64,000 nt of DNA from Bog-473 sp963766995. GTDB lineage: Bacteria; Actinomycetota; Acidimicrobiia; Acidimicrobiales; RAAP-2. Positions within the stretch are counted from its first letter, which is position 1; the number at the start of each line of letters is the position of its first letter. Positions 17,318-26,534 of this stretch are shown in pieces. The stretch is from the NCBI GenBank assembly GCA_963766995.1, contig CAVYCE010000003.1, positions 868,001 through 932,000 on the forward strand. Reading direction: 5' to 3'. Below the pieces are notes generated by a model that was given only the letters and a program-made list of their open reading frames with translations, ran no database searches and was not told the DNA's origin. The translations under genes were made by a program, and so were the position numbers.

Positions 17318-17749
17318 TCACGCCTCAATGGCAACTGGACCCGACGGCTCGTGCTCGGACCCGGATTCGCCCTCCTCCTGATCAGCGCCGCGTCGCTCGT
17401 TGCGGTGGATGTCAGCGGTGGCAAAGCGCAGGCTGGGACCGACCTCGTCGGCCGTGATCTCAACCTTTGAGCGGTGCTCGCCCTCTTCGTTCTCCCAGCT
17501 GCGCTGTTCGAGCCGACCGGTGACCACGACCCGCATGCCCTTGGACAGGCTCAGGGCCACGTTCTCGGCCAGGTCGCGCCAGCACACAACATCGAAGAAC
17601 GACGTGACCTCCTGCCACTCTTGGGTGGTGCGGTCCTGCCAGCGGCGGTTGACCGCCACACCCAGTTGGGCGGTGGCCTGACCCTCCCTGGTGTAGCGGA
17701 TCTCCGGCTCCCGGGTCAGATTGCCGGTGATCGTTGTGGTGTTGGCCAT
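17318..17749 (-). CDS. ssb: Single-stranded DNA-binding protein (variant without acidic tip)
   Basis: The 143-residue product starts MANTTTITGNLTREPEIRYT and has the OB-fold landmarks VNRRWQDRTTQEWQEVTSFFDVVCW, GMRVVVTGRLEQRSW and KVEITADEVGPSLRFA. This matches actinobacterial SSB domains (about residues 1-110). The C-terminal part is acidic/Gly-poor and ends EPSGPVAIEA. It lacks the DDDIPF-like tip that recruits partner proteins in primary SSBs, so this may be a secondary SSB paralogue. ATG at 17749 has AAGGAG eight bases upstream. Two tiny frames follow on the same strand; the gene is divergent from a glycosyltransferase. Confidence 0.85.
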   Translation of the reverse strand: MANTTTITGNLTREPEIRYTREGQATAQLGVAVNRRWQDRTTQEWQEVTSFFDVVCWRDLAENVALSLSKGMRVVVTGRLEQRSWENEEGEHRSKVEITADEVGPSLRFATADIHRNERRGADQEEGESGSEHEPSGPVAIEA

Positions 17750-17931
17750 TGCGTGCTCCTTGCTCTCGAATCGCCCCCGCGCTCGCGGTCGGCAATGGTC
17801 AGCATGAAGGGGGCACATTGTCCGAAACCTTGACGAGAACCTTGCAGGACGGAAATTTCTTGAAAAATCTGAATACTCGGCTCCAAAGATTCCTGGGGAT
17901 AGCGTGAATGGAGCCGAGATGAAGGGGGCTC

Positions 17932-19920
17932 GTGACCGACACTCGCGCCACTGAAGTCTCCAGTAACGACGTCGCCGAGCGAGAGCCCATTGGTCTTCCC
18001 CCGCTGACACCGGGAATCGGGCGACGGCTGCAGTTCTGGCGCTCGCCCGACGGTCAACCACCCTGGGCCCGTCCACTCTTACTGCTGATTGCCGCCATGG
18101 CCGCCGGTACCTACTGCTGGGGTATCGGCAGCGTGGCGCTCGAGACCTTCTACGGCGCCGCAGCGCGGAGCATGTCAGAGAGCTGGCACAACTTCTTCTT
18201 CGGGGCCTTTGACCCGTGGGGCACCGTGTCGGTGGACAAACTGCCCGGCGCTCTTTGGGTCCAGGCCCTGTCGCTGCGCATCTTCGGCTTCCACATCTGG
18301 GCCATCGTGCTGCCCCAGGTGGTTGAGGGCACGCTGACCGTGCTCGTGCTCTACCGAGCAGTGCGACGGGTGGCCGGACCGAACGCGGGCCTGATTGCCG
18401 CGCTGGTCTTGGCTGCCAGCCCCATCACCGTGCTGCTCAACCGAGGCAACATTTCTGATTCCCTTCTCATTCTGCTGCTCGTGTTGGCGGCCGATGCCTC
18501 CACCCGAGCGTTGTGCACCGGTCGCTGGCAGTCGCTAGCTCTGGCCGGTGTCTGGGTGGGGTTGGCCTTCCAGGCCAAAATGACCCAGGCCTGGCTGGTG
18601 CTGCCGGCGCTGTATCTGGCTTATTTGATCGCCGCCCCCACTGCCACGCTGGTCCGACGTTCGGCTCACGTGCTGCTCTCGGTCGTCATCGTCGGCGTGG
18701 TGTCCCTGAGCTGGATGACCGCGGTCACTCTCGTGCCTCAGCATGATCGCCCCTACGTCGACGGCAGCTGCAACAACTCGCTGTTCAGTCAGGTCTTCGT
18801 CTACAACGGCTCGAGCCGCTTCGCCGGCACCGAATTGGATCAAGCCGGTTGCACGGCCCCATCGTCCTTCCTGGTCTCAAGCTTGGCCATCGGACGGACC
18901 CTCGGTATCGGCACCTTCAGCATTCACGCCGGGTGGAACCGGTTGCTGAAGGGTCCGTTCGGTCGTGACGACGCATGGGTGCTGATCCCGTCGCTGGTGG
19001 CAGCCGCTTCTGTGCTGCTCCGACGGCGACGTCCACGCCGCGATCCCCTTAGAGGCTCAACCATCATGTGGATCGGGTGGCTCCTGGTCACCGGTGCCTT
19101 TTTCAGTACAGGGCAATACCTCAACTCGTACTACGTGGCCGCACTCGTGCCGGCCATGGCCGCACTGTGCGGCATTGGTGCTGCCGTCGCTTGGCGTCGT
19201 CGTGAACGGACCCTCACCAGGGCGACCGTGGTCGTCACAGTGGCGGCAAGCACCGCGTACGGCTGCTGGCTCATCCCGGCCGCGGCCGGCGTGCACACAC
19301 TGGTTATCGGCACCACGACGGGCACGGCGGCCGCTGCCGCGCTCGCCCTCGTCACCTCTCTCTGGCCCAGACACCGATCGACCTGGACCATCTCGGTGGG
19401 CCTGGGTCTGTCGGGCGTGGCGCTCCTGATGAGCTCTGCCTGGGCGTCAGGCGCTGTACTCAATGCCGGCCTGGGTCCATTTGATACGCCATATCAACCA
19501 GCCACGGTCACTTTCGTGACCCAGGTATTGCCATCAGAACGACGGGCGGAGTGGCCGGCCATCGCCAACTACGCAACTACCTTTCCCTCGAAGCAAGCCG
19601 TCGATGTCTTTGAATCGTCGGGCGAGGCAGGCGAGGACATCCTGGCCACCGGCCACGAGTTCCTGCCGGCCGGCGGGTTCACTGGCAGAGTGCCGAGTAT
19701 CACCGTGCATCAATTCGTGCGCCTGGTCGACGAGGGTCGAATTCCACGGGCGCTGATCGCACTCAAACCGTTGTCCAACAACCTCGTCATGCGTTGGGTA
19801 GTGACCAACTGTTTGCGCAATACACAAGGGAATGGGACCACGTTCGTCGACCTGGGGACAACGTTCCAGCGTTACTTGTGCGCACCCGCCGACATCGACG
19901 TGGGGCGACCGACCAGCTAG
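17932..19920 (+). CDS. Membrane glycosyltransferase, ArnT/PMT-like (GT39/GT83 type)
   Basis: The 662-residue integral membrane protein has a cytosolic N-terminus, about 11-13 hydrophobic helices and a large first extracytoplasmic loop with SMSESWHNFFFGAFDPWGTVSVDKLPG. That arrangement is seen in bacterial polyprenyl-phosphate-sugar dependent transferases (YkcB/ArnT/PMT-like). NRGNISDSLLILLLVLA and the C-terminal extracytoplasmic domain (about residues 500-660) also fit. It probably transfers a sugar from a lipid-linked donor to an envelope acceptor; donor and acceptor are unknown. GTG at 17932 is followed by a hydrophilic leader. It is divergent from ssb and convergent with a lipoprotein gene, the stop codons overlapping. 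Confidence 0.78.
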   Translation: MTDTRATEVSSNDVAEREPIGLPPLTPGIGRRLQFWRSPDGQPPWARPLLLLIAAMAAGTYCWGIGSVALETFYGAAARSMSESWHNFFFGAFDPWGTVSVDKLPGALWVQALSLRIFGFHIWAIVLPQVVEGTLTVLVLYRAVRRVAGPNAGLIAALVLAASPITVLLNRGNISDSLLILLLVLAADASTRALCTGRWQSLALAGVWVGLAFQAKMTQAWLVLPALYLAYLIAAPTATLVRRSAHVLLSVVIVGVVSLSWMTAVTLVPQHDRPYVDGSCNNSLFSQVFVYNGSSRFAGTELDQAGCTAPSSFLVSSLAIGRTLGIGTFSIHAGWNRLLKGPFGRDDAWVLIPSLVAAASVLLRRRRPRRDPLRGSTIMWIGWLLVTGAFFSTGQYLNSYYVAALVPAMAALCGIGAAVAWRRRERTLTRATVVVTVAASTAYGCWLIPAAAGVHTLVIGTTTGTAAAAALALVTSLWPRHRSTWTISVGLGLSGVALLMSSAWASGAVLNAGLGPFDTPYQPATVTFVTQVLPSERRAEWPAIANYATTFPSKQAVDVFESSGEAGEDILATGHEFLPAGGFTGRVPSITVHQFVRLVDEGRIPRALIALKPLSNNLVMRWVVTNCLRNTQGNGTTFVDLGTTFQRYLCAPADIDVGRPTS

Positions 19921-20507
19921 CCCCCCGTGGCGGTGGGCGTGCTCGATTGACAGTCGGCCGCAGTCGGTGCCTTGCCCCAGAGTTCCAGGACGGCCAGCGG
20001 TACCGGCGTATTGCAGAGCGGGCCGTATCCACCCGTCACATAGACCCACGAGCCGCCCGCGGTCATGGAGAAGACGCCACAGCAACCATCATCCTGCATG
20101 CCCACTTGGGTGTTCATGCTGGCGTTGGATGTCGGTATGAATTCGGCATAGGCCCAGTACGTGTTGGTCGGCGGATAGAAGGAGTAGTACACCGAGCCCG
20201 GCGCTGTCCCTTGCACCTGATCGGCTGGTAGTCCGCGGTTGGCCACGTAGGCGGCCGTCAAGGCCGACTTGACGGCGGGAGTGGCCGTCTCGTTCTGCGC
20301 CGCGGCCAACGTAGTGGTGGTCACGATGGCGGTACCGGGCACCGGCATCGGCGCCGACGAGGTCGGTGTCACTGTCGATGTTGACGTCGAATGGGAGTGC
20401 TTGGCCGTCGTGGTGGTGGTCGACCCCGGTCCGCTGCTGCACGCGGCCAGTGCCAGGCCGCCCATCATGAGTACGCCAACGATGTGTCCACGACGTTGCA
20501 TGAACAC
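19917..20507 (-). CDS. Putative lipoprotein of unknown function
   Basis: The 196-residue product has a basic start, a hydrophobic stretch and the lipobox LALAAC, so cleavage before the cysteine and lipid anchoring at the membrane surface are expected. A Ser/Thr-rich linker (residues about 25-70) precedes a globular part with paired cysteines (DDGCCG, PLCNTP, ADCQ). ATG at 20507 or 20501 could be used. It follows ftsX by 20 bp on the same strand, where many actinobacteria have smpB, so it may be co-expressed with ftsEX. No recognised domain. Confidence 0.7.
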   Translation of the reverse strand: MFMQRRGHIVGVLMMGGLALAACSSGPGSTTTTTAKHSHSTSTSTVTPTSSAPMPVPGTAIVTTTTLAAAQNETATPAVKSALTAAYVANRGLPADQVQGTAPGSVYYSFYPPTNTYWAYAEFIPTSNASMNTQVGMQDDGCCGVFSMTAGGSWVYVTGGYGPLCNTPVPLAVLELWGKAPTAADCQSSTPTATGG

Positions 20508-20527
20508 TTTCTACACCGAATAGTGCG

Positions 20528-21415
20528 TCAGACGTCGAGAAAACGGCGGATGGCAACAGCCGATCCGAGCGAGCCGATCACCATGCCCACGAGCACCACC
20601 ACCACGTTGGTGGATATCACTTGGCCCCCAGAAAGATGCATCTCCCCGAAAATATTGCTCGAACTGTTGCCACTGCCGGCATGGTTGATGAATAGATAAA
20701 GAAAGTAGGTGAAGGCGGCAGCCAGGGCCGAGCCCAGGAACCCCTGGATGAGCCCTTCTGACATGAACGGGACTCGGATGAACCAGTTGGTGGCCCCCAC
20801 CAGCTTCATCACCGACACCTCGCGCCTGCGAGCGAAGATGGCCATGCGGATGGAGTTCAAAATGAGCACCGCAGCCGACACGATGAGGACCAGGGCAATA
20901 GACAGGCACACCCACTTGGAGATGTTGATGAATTTCTCCTCGGTGTGGATCTGCTGGGTGGGCGCCGTCACGGTCAATACGCCTGCGATGCCGGTAAACG
21001 TCTTGATGACTTGATTGGCGTCGGATAGCACCACCGGGGTGCACCAGTAGGACGTCGGCATCTGGGCCACGGTGGTGGCTTGGAAGACGTCGGCGGGCAG
21101 CAACTTGCGCGCCTCGTTGAAGTTGCGCTCCTTGTTCCAGTAGGCACACGGCTGACGGACATACGTCAGCTGGTTCAAGGTCGTGCCCACCGCATGAATC
21201 TCCTGCGGGGTGGAGTTGGGCTCCATCCATACGGTCACTTCCGTGCCGCGCTCCAAGGCGCCGGAGGCATTGGCCGAGCCCTGCCGTAGAAGCAATGCAG
21301 CTCCCACGAGGGTCAGCGATACCGCCACCGTCAACACGGCAGCGATGGTCATCAGCCGGTTACGCCACAGGTTCGATGCCGTCTCGCGCGCTACATAGTC
21401 CACTGATACCGGCAT
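20528..21415 (-). CDS. ftsX: Cell division protein FtsX
   Basis: The 295-residue permease-like protein has an N-terminal cytosolic segment, TM1 near residues 21-43 and a large extracytoplasmic domain (about 50-165) containing two cysteines. Three more helices follow with the FtsX/MacB-type loop FARRREVSVMKLVGATNWFIR. FtsX pairs with FtsE to control septal peptidoglycan hydrolases. It follows ftsE by 2 bp. Confidence 0.95.
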   Translation of the reverse strand: MPVSVDYVARETASNLWRNRLMTIAAVLTVAVSLTLVGAALLLRQGSANASGALERGTEVTVWMEPNSTPQEIHAVGTTLNQLTYVRQPCAYWNKERNFNEARKLLPADVFQATTVAQMPTSYWCTPVVLSDANQVIKTFTGIAGVLTVTAPTQQIHTEEKFINISKWVCLSIALVLIVSAAVLILNSIRMAIFARRREVSVMKLVGATNWFIRVPFMSEGLIQGFLGSALAAAFTYFLYLFINHAGSGNSSSNIFGEMHLSGGQVISTNVVVVLVGMVIGSLGSAVAIRRFLDV

Positions 21416-21417
21416 GG

Positions 21418-22143
21418 TCAGCCCATTCCTCCTGCTGCCACATCGGGAATTTCAGAGGTGCCATCAATGCCATACACGCCGCGGGCCTGGTCACGCACCA
21501 AGTTGCCGTTACTCAACTCAATGACTCGTCGACGCATCTTGTCCACCAACACTTCGTCGTGAGTGGCCATCACCACGGTGGTGCCGGTGCGGTTAATTCG
21601 GTCGAGGAGTTGCATGATGCCTTGACTGGTCTGTGGGTCCAGGTTTCCGGTGGGCTCGTCAGCCAGAAGGATGAGGGGCCGGTTCACGAAGGCCCGAGCC
21701 ACAGCCACACGCTGCTGCTCTCCACCAGAAAGCTCGCCAGGAAGGTTGTCCGTCTTCTTAGCCAGACCGACCAGGTCCAGCACCTGGGGCACCTGGTTGG
21801 CCACCACGTGCCTGGGGCGACCGATTACCTCAAGGGCAAACGCGACGTTCTCGAACACCGTCTTGTTGGGGAGGAGGCGGAAATCCTGGAAGACGCAGCC
21901 GATGTTGCGGCGGAGGTAGGGCACCCGCCATTTCGGCAGATCGACGATATTTCGACCGGCCTCCCAGATCTGCCCTTGATCGGGCAGCTCCTCACGAAGC
22001 AATAGCCGGATGAACGTGGTCTTGCCTGATCCCGATGAACCAACCAGGAAGACGAACTCACCCTTCTCGATCTCAATCGAGAGGTCACGTAGGGCGACGG
22101 TTGATCCCTTATAGGTCTTGGTGACGTTGTCGAATCGGATCAT
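21418..22143 (-). CDS. ftsE: Cell division ATP-binding protein FtsE
   Basis: The 241-residue ABC ATPase begins MIRFDNVTKTY. It has Walker A GSSGSGKT (about 35-42), the FtsE-type Q-loop VFQDFRLLPNKTVFENVAF, signature LSGGEQQRVAVARA and Walker B LLADEPTGNLDP. The C-terminal 30 residues after DEVLVDKMRRRVIEL form the longer tail seen in actinobacterial FtsE. It is followed at 2 bp by ftsX and lies downstream of prfB, the usual actinobacterial order. A 100-bp gap to prfB with a GCTGC-AGA-GCAGC inverted repeat may hold its own promoter. Confidence 0.96.
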   Translation of the reverse strand: MIRFDNVTKTYKGSTVALRDLSIEIEKGEFVFLVGSSGSGKTTFIRLLLREELPDQGQIWEAGRNIVDLPKWRVPYLRRNIGCVFQDFRLLPNKTVFENVAFALEVIGRPRHVVANQVPQVLDLVGLAKKTDNLPGELSGGEQQRVAVARAFVNRPLILLADEPTGNLDPQTSQGIMQLLDRINRTGTTVVMATHDEVLVDKMRRRVIELSNGNLVRDQARGVYGIDGTSEIPDVAAGGMG

Positions 22144-22245
22144 GATGAGAGGAGGCTGAGTTTTGCTGCAGAGCAGCGTCTCAACGCACAGACCTTACTG
22201 TCCCCTCATTGCGATTTGGCGACACTCTCTCCGCCCTGGTCAGGC

Positions 22246-23406
22246 CTATGCATCGGTCACTTGACCACGCTGTCGTCGCAGTTCCGCCTCCATGAAGGCC
22301 TCGAGATCACCATCGAGCACCGCCGCCACATTCCCGGTCTCTTGCTGGGTGCGTAAATCCTTGACTTGCTGGTACGGAGCCAACACGTACGAACGGATCT
22401 GGTTCCCCCACGCATTGTCGGAGCGCTCGCCGCTCAATGCATTCATCTCTGCCTTGCGCTCGCTACGCGCCAACTCAGCCAGTTTGGCCCCCAGGATCTG
22501 CATGGCCTTGGCCTTGTTCTGGTGCTGGCTGCGTTCGTTCTGGCAGGACACCACCAAACCCGTGGGCAAGTGGGTCAGACGCACGGCCGAATCGGTCTTG
22601 TTGACGTGCTGCCCTCCGGCACCCGATGCGCGGTAGGTGTCGATACGCAGGTCCTTCTCGTCGATCTCCACCGCGCTGGACAGGTCGTCCAGGAGCGGGG
22701 TCACGTCTACCGCGGCGAAGCTGGTTTGCCTCCGCTTTTGTGAATCGAACGGTGACATGCGCACCAGACGATGCACGCCGCGTTCAGTGGCTAGCAGTCC
22801 GTAGGCGAAGCGACCGCGCACAATAAAGGTGGCCGAAAGCAATCCGGCTTCTTGGCCCTCGGTCGCCTCGTCCAGTTCCACCGAGAAGCCACGGCGCTCG
22901 GCCCAGCGCTGGTACATGCGCAACATCATTTCGGTCCAGTCCTGCGCGTCGGTGCCGCCCACGCCGGCATGGACTTCCACCACGGCGTCGGACTGGTCAT
23001 ATTCCCCGGCGAAGAGTGACTGCAGCTCCAGCGCTGAGAGCTTCCCTCGCAGGACGTCCACCATCTCGCCCAGTTCCTTGTCCAGGGTCGCATCGGGGGC
23101 ACCTTCGGCCCGCGACTCTTCGATGAGTTCGAGGAGGGCCTGTCCGTCCTGCAGTGCGTCGCGCAACGTCGTGAGTTGCTCCAAGTCGGCCGTCACCTGT
23201 CCCAGCTCTTTGGTGACGGCGCGAGCATTGTCGCCGTCATCCCACAGGTCAGGCTGGGCCGCCTCAGCCTCCAACTCGGCCCGGCGGGCCGTCAGGGCTT
23301 CGAGGTGCAGGTAGCTCTCGGCTTCGATGAGCCGGCGTTCGGATTCGTCAAGCTCGGCCGCGAGATCCCGTGGTGCCTCGGCCGCTCCCGACTCAGGCGG
23401 CGCCAT
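22246..23406 (-). CDS. prfB: Peptide chain release factor 2
   Basis: RF2 terminates translation at UGA and UAA. The 386-residue product has the codon-recognition motif SPF (218-220, in VRMSPFDSQKRRQTSF) and the catalytic GGQ loop (264-266, ASGAGGQHVNKTDSAVR). ELEAEAAQPDLWDD is the typical RF2 N-terminal helix end. ATG at 23406 overlaps the last 14 bases of secA. No in-frame UGA or CUUUGA slippery site is found near the N-terminus, so the autoregulatory +1 frameshift known from many bacteria is absent here. The longer frame up to 23763 is antisense-free noise within secA. Confidence 0.96.
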   Translation of the reverse strand: MAPPESGAAEAPRDLAAELDESERRLIEAESYLHLEALTARRAELEAEAAQPDLWDDGDNARAVTKELGQVTADLEQLTTLRDALQDGQALLELIEESRAEGAPDATLDKELGEMVDVLRGKLSALELQSLFAGEYDQSDAVVEVHAGVGGTDAQDWTEMMLRMYQRWAERRGFSVELDEATEGQEAGLLSATFIVRGRFAYGLLATERGVHRLVRMSPFDSQKRRQTSFAAVDVTPLLDDLSSAVEIDEKDLRIDTYRASGAGGQHVNKTDSAVRLTHLPTGLVVSCQNERSQHQNKAKAMQILGAKLAELARSERKAEMNALSGERSDNAWGNQIRSYVLAPYQQVKDLRTQQETGNVAAVLDGDLEAFMEAELRRQRGQVTDA

Positions 23407-26158
23407 GGCAGAACTTGAACTTCTTGCCGCTCCCGCACCAGCAGGGATCGTTTCGCCCCACCTTTTCGGTGTCGGGCTTAATGATGGGCGCCATAGCGTC
23501 AGGGTCGCGGGGCGCAGGCACCGAGAGCTGACCCTTGGGGGCGCGCTGGGGTAGGGGCTGCTCCACCGACGGAACGTTGACGGCCTGGTCCGCCAGCAGG
23601 GCCGAGGCCAGCGCTCCGGTCTCGGCCACCGGGTCTTCGGCCGCCACATAGACGGCTTTGTCGAGGTCCGGCTCGGCCGCCGGGGCCTGGACGGCCTCAA
23701 CATGGAGGATGTAGCGGAGGTAGTCGTTGTCGACGACCTCAAGCAGCTGACCGAAGAGCGCATAGCCCTCCTGTTGCCAGGCGTTCAAAGGGTCGGCCTG
23801 CACCGTCCAGCGCAGGTGGATACCGTCCTTCAGGTTGTCCATCTCGGCCAGGTGGTCACGCCAACGCTGGTCCATTATCTGGAGCATCACGTCCCGCTCG
23901 ATCTGGCGCATGGTGTCGGCGCCCCCAGGCATGGCCTCGGAGTGTTGCTCGTAGTAGTCGAGGGCCTCCTCCACAATGCTCTCGACGAGGTCGTCGGTCA
24001 CCGTGGCCTGAGCCAGGTCGGCCACCGAGAACTTTGTCGGGTAGTACTGCGAGAGACTTTCCACGAGACCCTTGAGATCCCACTCTTCGGCGAAATCACT
24101 GGGGCAGTATTCGCTCACTACCTTCTCGGCCGCGCCGGCCAACAGGTCCTCGGTGCGCTCCTCGAGATCATCGCCGTCAATGATTTGCAGTCGGCGCTCG
24201 TAAATCACCTTGCGCTGCTGATCCATGACCTCGTCGTACTTCAGCGCGTCCTTACGCATTTCGCCGTTGCGAGCCTCGACGGTGTTCTGTGCTCGCTCAA
24301 TGGCCTTGGCCACCGTCTTGGACTCGATCGGCATGTCATCGGGCAACGTCTTGTCCATGACCCAACTCATGGCACCCGTGGCAAAGAGACGCAGGAGTTC
24401 GTCGTCCAGGCTCAGGAAAAAGCGGCTCTCCCCGGGGTCGCCCTGACGGCCGGAGCGACCACGAAGCTGGTTGTCAATGCGTCGGCTTTCGTGCCGCTCA
24501 CTGCCCAGGACGTAGAGCCCGCCGAGCTTGCGCACTTCTTCACCCTCGGCCCGGCACCGAGCCTCGATGGACGATTCCCGACGCTTGAGCTCGAGCTGAC
24601 CTTCCTCGGACTCGAGATCCACCCCGTCGGCCCGCAATTCGTGCTGGGCCAGGAGCTCTGCATTGCCGCCCAAAATGATGTCAACCCCACGGCCGGCCAT
24701 GTTGGTGGCCACGGTGACCGCACCCTTGCGGCCGGCCTGGGCCACGATTTCGGCCTCACGGAAATGCTGCTTGGCGTTCAGCACATTGTGACGAACGCCC
24801 TGCTTCTCGAGTAGTCGGGAGAGTAACTCCGACTTCGCCACCGAGGCGGTGCCGATCAGAATTGGCTGCCCCTTCTCGTTGCGTTCGACAATGTCCTCCA
24901 CCACGGCGCTGAACTTGGCCTCTTCGGTTTTAAAAACGAGGTCCGGCTCATCGGCGCGGATCATGTCCTTGTTGGTGGGGATGGGCACGACCGACAGCCC
25001 GTAAGTGCCGGCGAATTCGCCAGCCTCTGTCTCGGCGGTCCCGGTCATGCCGGACAACTTCTCGTACATGCGGAAGTAGTTCTGCAGGGTCACCGTGGCC
25101 CAGGTGTGGTTCTCCTCTTTGATGGACACCCGTTCCTTGGCTTCCACCGCTTGGTGCAATCCGTCAGACCAGCGCCGACCTTCGAGGGTACGTCCAGTGA
25201 ACTCGTCGATGATCTTCACCTGGCCGTCCGCCACCAGGTAGTCCTTGTCACGCTGGTAGAGATCCTTGGCTTCGAGCGCCTTGGTCAACTGGTGCACATA
25301 GTTGGTGGATACGTCGTCATAAATGTTGTCGACGCCCACTGCCTTTTCCACCTTCTCGATGCCCGCTTCCAACGGGACGACCGTGCGCTTCTCTTCGTCC
25401 ACTTCGTAATCGGTGTCGCGAACCAGTGTGCGCGCAATGGAGGCGAACTGGTAATAGAGCTGCGCTGCTTCGTCGGCCGGTCCCGAAATTATGAGCGGCG
25501 TGCGCGCCTCGTCAATGAGGATGGAGTCCACTTCGTCGACGATGGCAAAGACGTGACCACGCTGTGCCATGTGCTCGCGCGTGCGCGCCATGTTGTCGCG
25601 CAGGTAGTCGAATCCGAACTCGTTGTTGGTGCCGTAAGTAATGTCGGCCGCGTAGGCCTCACGCTTGAGCGCCGGGTCGTCAACATCGGAGCCGATGCGT
25701 CCCACGGTGAGCCCAAGCCACCTGTGCAGTCGTCCCATCCACTCGGCGTGGAAGCTGGCCAGATACTCGTTGACGGTCACGACGTGGACGCCCCGACCAT
25801 CAAGCGCATTGAGGTAAACGGGCAGGGTGGAAACGAGTGTCTTACCCTCACCGGTCTTCATTTCAGCAATCCAGCCGAAGTGCAGCGCCATGCCACCCAT
25901 GAGCTGCACGTCGAAGTGCCGTTGCCCCAGCACCCGCCAGGCCGCCTCGCGCACGACGGCAAAGGCCTCGACCAGCAGGTCGTCGAGGGTCTCACCCTGC
26001 TCCAAGCGCTCTCGGAACTCCACCGTCTTGTGCTGGAGCTCAGCGTCGCTCAACGCTTGCATTTCCGGCTCGAGTGCGCCGATGACCGGGACCAGCTCCG
26101 CCAAGCGACGGACCTTCTTGCCTTCTCCGGCACGCAGAACCTTCGTGAACACACTCAT
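23393..26158 (-). CDS. secA: Preprotein translocase ATPase SecA
   Basis: The 921-residue product has the SecA DEAD motor: Walker A MKTGEGKT, DEVDSILIDEARTPLIISG, ENHTWATVTLQNYFRMYEKLSGMTGTA, NMAGRGVDIILGGN and the RRIDNQLRGRSGRQGDPG motif. The preprotein cross-linking and helical scaffold regions follow, and the C-terminal zinc motif is CWCGSGKKFKFCHG. Length is typical of actinobacterial SecA1. ATG at 26158 starts the canonical MSVFTKVLRAGEGKK. It is followed by overlapping prfB. It drives Sec-dependent export. Confidence 0.98.
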   Translation of the reverse strand: MSVFTKVLRAGEGKKVRRLAELVPVIGALEPEMQALSDAELQHKTVEFRERLEQGETLDDLLVEAFAVVREAAWRVLGQRHFDVQLMGGMALHFGWIAEMKTGEGKTLVSTLPVYLNALDGRGVHVVTVNEYLASFHAEWMGRLHRWLGLTVGRIGSDVDDPALKREAYAADITYGTNNEFGFDYLRDNMARTREHMAQRGHVFAIVDEVDSILIDEARTPLIISGPADEAAQLYYQFASIARTLVRDTDYEVDEEKRTVVPLEAGIEKVEKAVGVDNIYDDVSTNYVHQLTKALEAKDLYQRDKDYLVADGQVKIIDEFTGRTLEGRRWSDGLHQAVEAKERVSIKEENHTWATVTLQNYFRMYEKLSGMTGTAETEAGEFAGTYGLSVVPIPTNKDMIRADEPDLVFKTEEAKFSAVVEDIVERNEKGQPILIGTASVAKSELLSRLLEKQGVRHNVLNAKQHFREAEIVAQAGRKGAVTVATNMAGRGVDIILGGNAELLAQHELRADGVDLESEEGQLELKRRESSIEARCRAEGEEVRKLGGLYVLGSERHESRRIDNQLRGRSGRQGDPGESRFFLSLDDELLRLFATGAMSWVMDKTLPDDMPIESKTVAKAIERAQNTVEARNGEMRKDALKYDEVMDQQRKVIYERRLQIIDGDDLEERTEDLLAGAAEKVVSEYCPSDFAEEWDLKGLVESLSQYYPTKFSVADLAQATVTDDLVESIVEEALDYYEQHSEAMPGGADTMRQIERDVMLQIMDQRWRDHLAEMDNLKDGIHLRWTVQADPLNAWQQEGYALFGQLLEVVDNDYLRYILHVEAVQAPAAEPDLDKAVYVAAEDPVAETGALASALLADQAVNVPSVEQPLPQRAPKGQLSVPAPRDPDAMAPIIKPDTEKVGRNDPCWCGSGKKFKFCHGAA

Positions 26159-26534
26159 GAGTCGACGATCCTACCGGTCCCCCAAGGGACCCGACCGTCG
26201 TGCCAGGAGGAGGAGAAGGGGCTGCGTGCGGCTGACCTGGTCTTTGACCCCACACTCGCCTGCAGCAAGGTTGACGCACCGACACCGGCGACCCGCTGAC
26301 GTTGCCGTCGCCAGGTCCAACGGTGCCGTGATGGCACGCATCCCCTCGTCGCCATCGGCCCCCGACAGCCGGGAACTCGATGGGCAGGGCTTACTTCTAA
26401 GCCGCACCATGCTCAGCAACCACAAGTTGCCTTACGTGGGTCGTTTCGCCTGCGACTGGCATCGACTTGCAACCACAGACCCGCACGCAGCCCGGCACCA
26501 TTGTAGGTGGCTGCCCCCCGGTACGCTCTGCAGA
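26159..26534. other. Gene-free divergent spacer between secA and mutase
   Basis: No convincing coding frame is seen on either strand. The spacer must carry the secA promoter. A possible mutase promoter has a TACGCT -10-like element at 26522-26527, seven bases before the GTG start at 26535. That would give a leaderless message; the -35 match (TTGTAG at 26501) is weak and too close. A small GCAAC-N5-GTTGC repeat lies at about 26416-26430. Confidence 0.4.

Noticed and set aside
23340..23406. Programmed +1 frameshift in prfB
   Set aside because: The protein reads through from ATG 23406 with no in-frame UGA or slippery CUU before the conserved helix.
23702..24814. Long plus-strand frame (370 codons) opposite secA, and another at 25106-26299
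   Set aside because: Both mirror conserved SecA sequence on the other strand and lack any recognisable domain.
26296..26313. CTGACGTTGCCGTCGCC near the mutase gene as a second copy of the fadE30 palindrome
   Set aside because: Only the left half matches; the right half and the spacer length differ.
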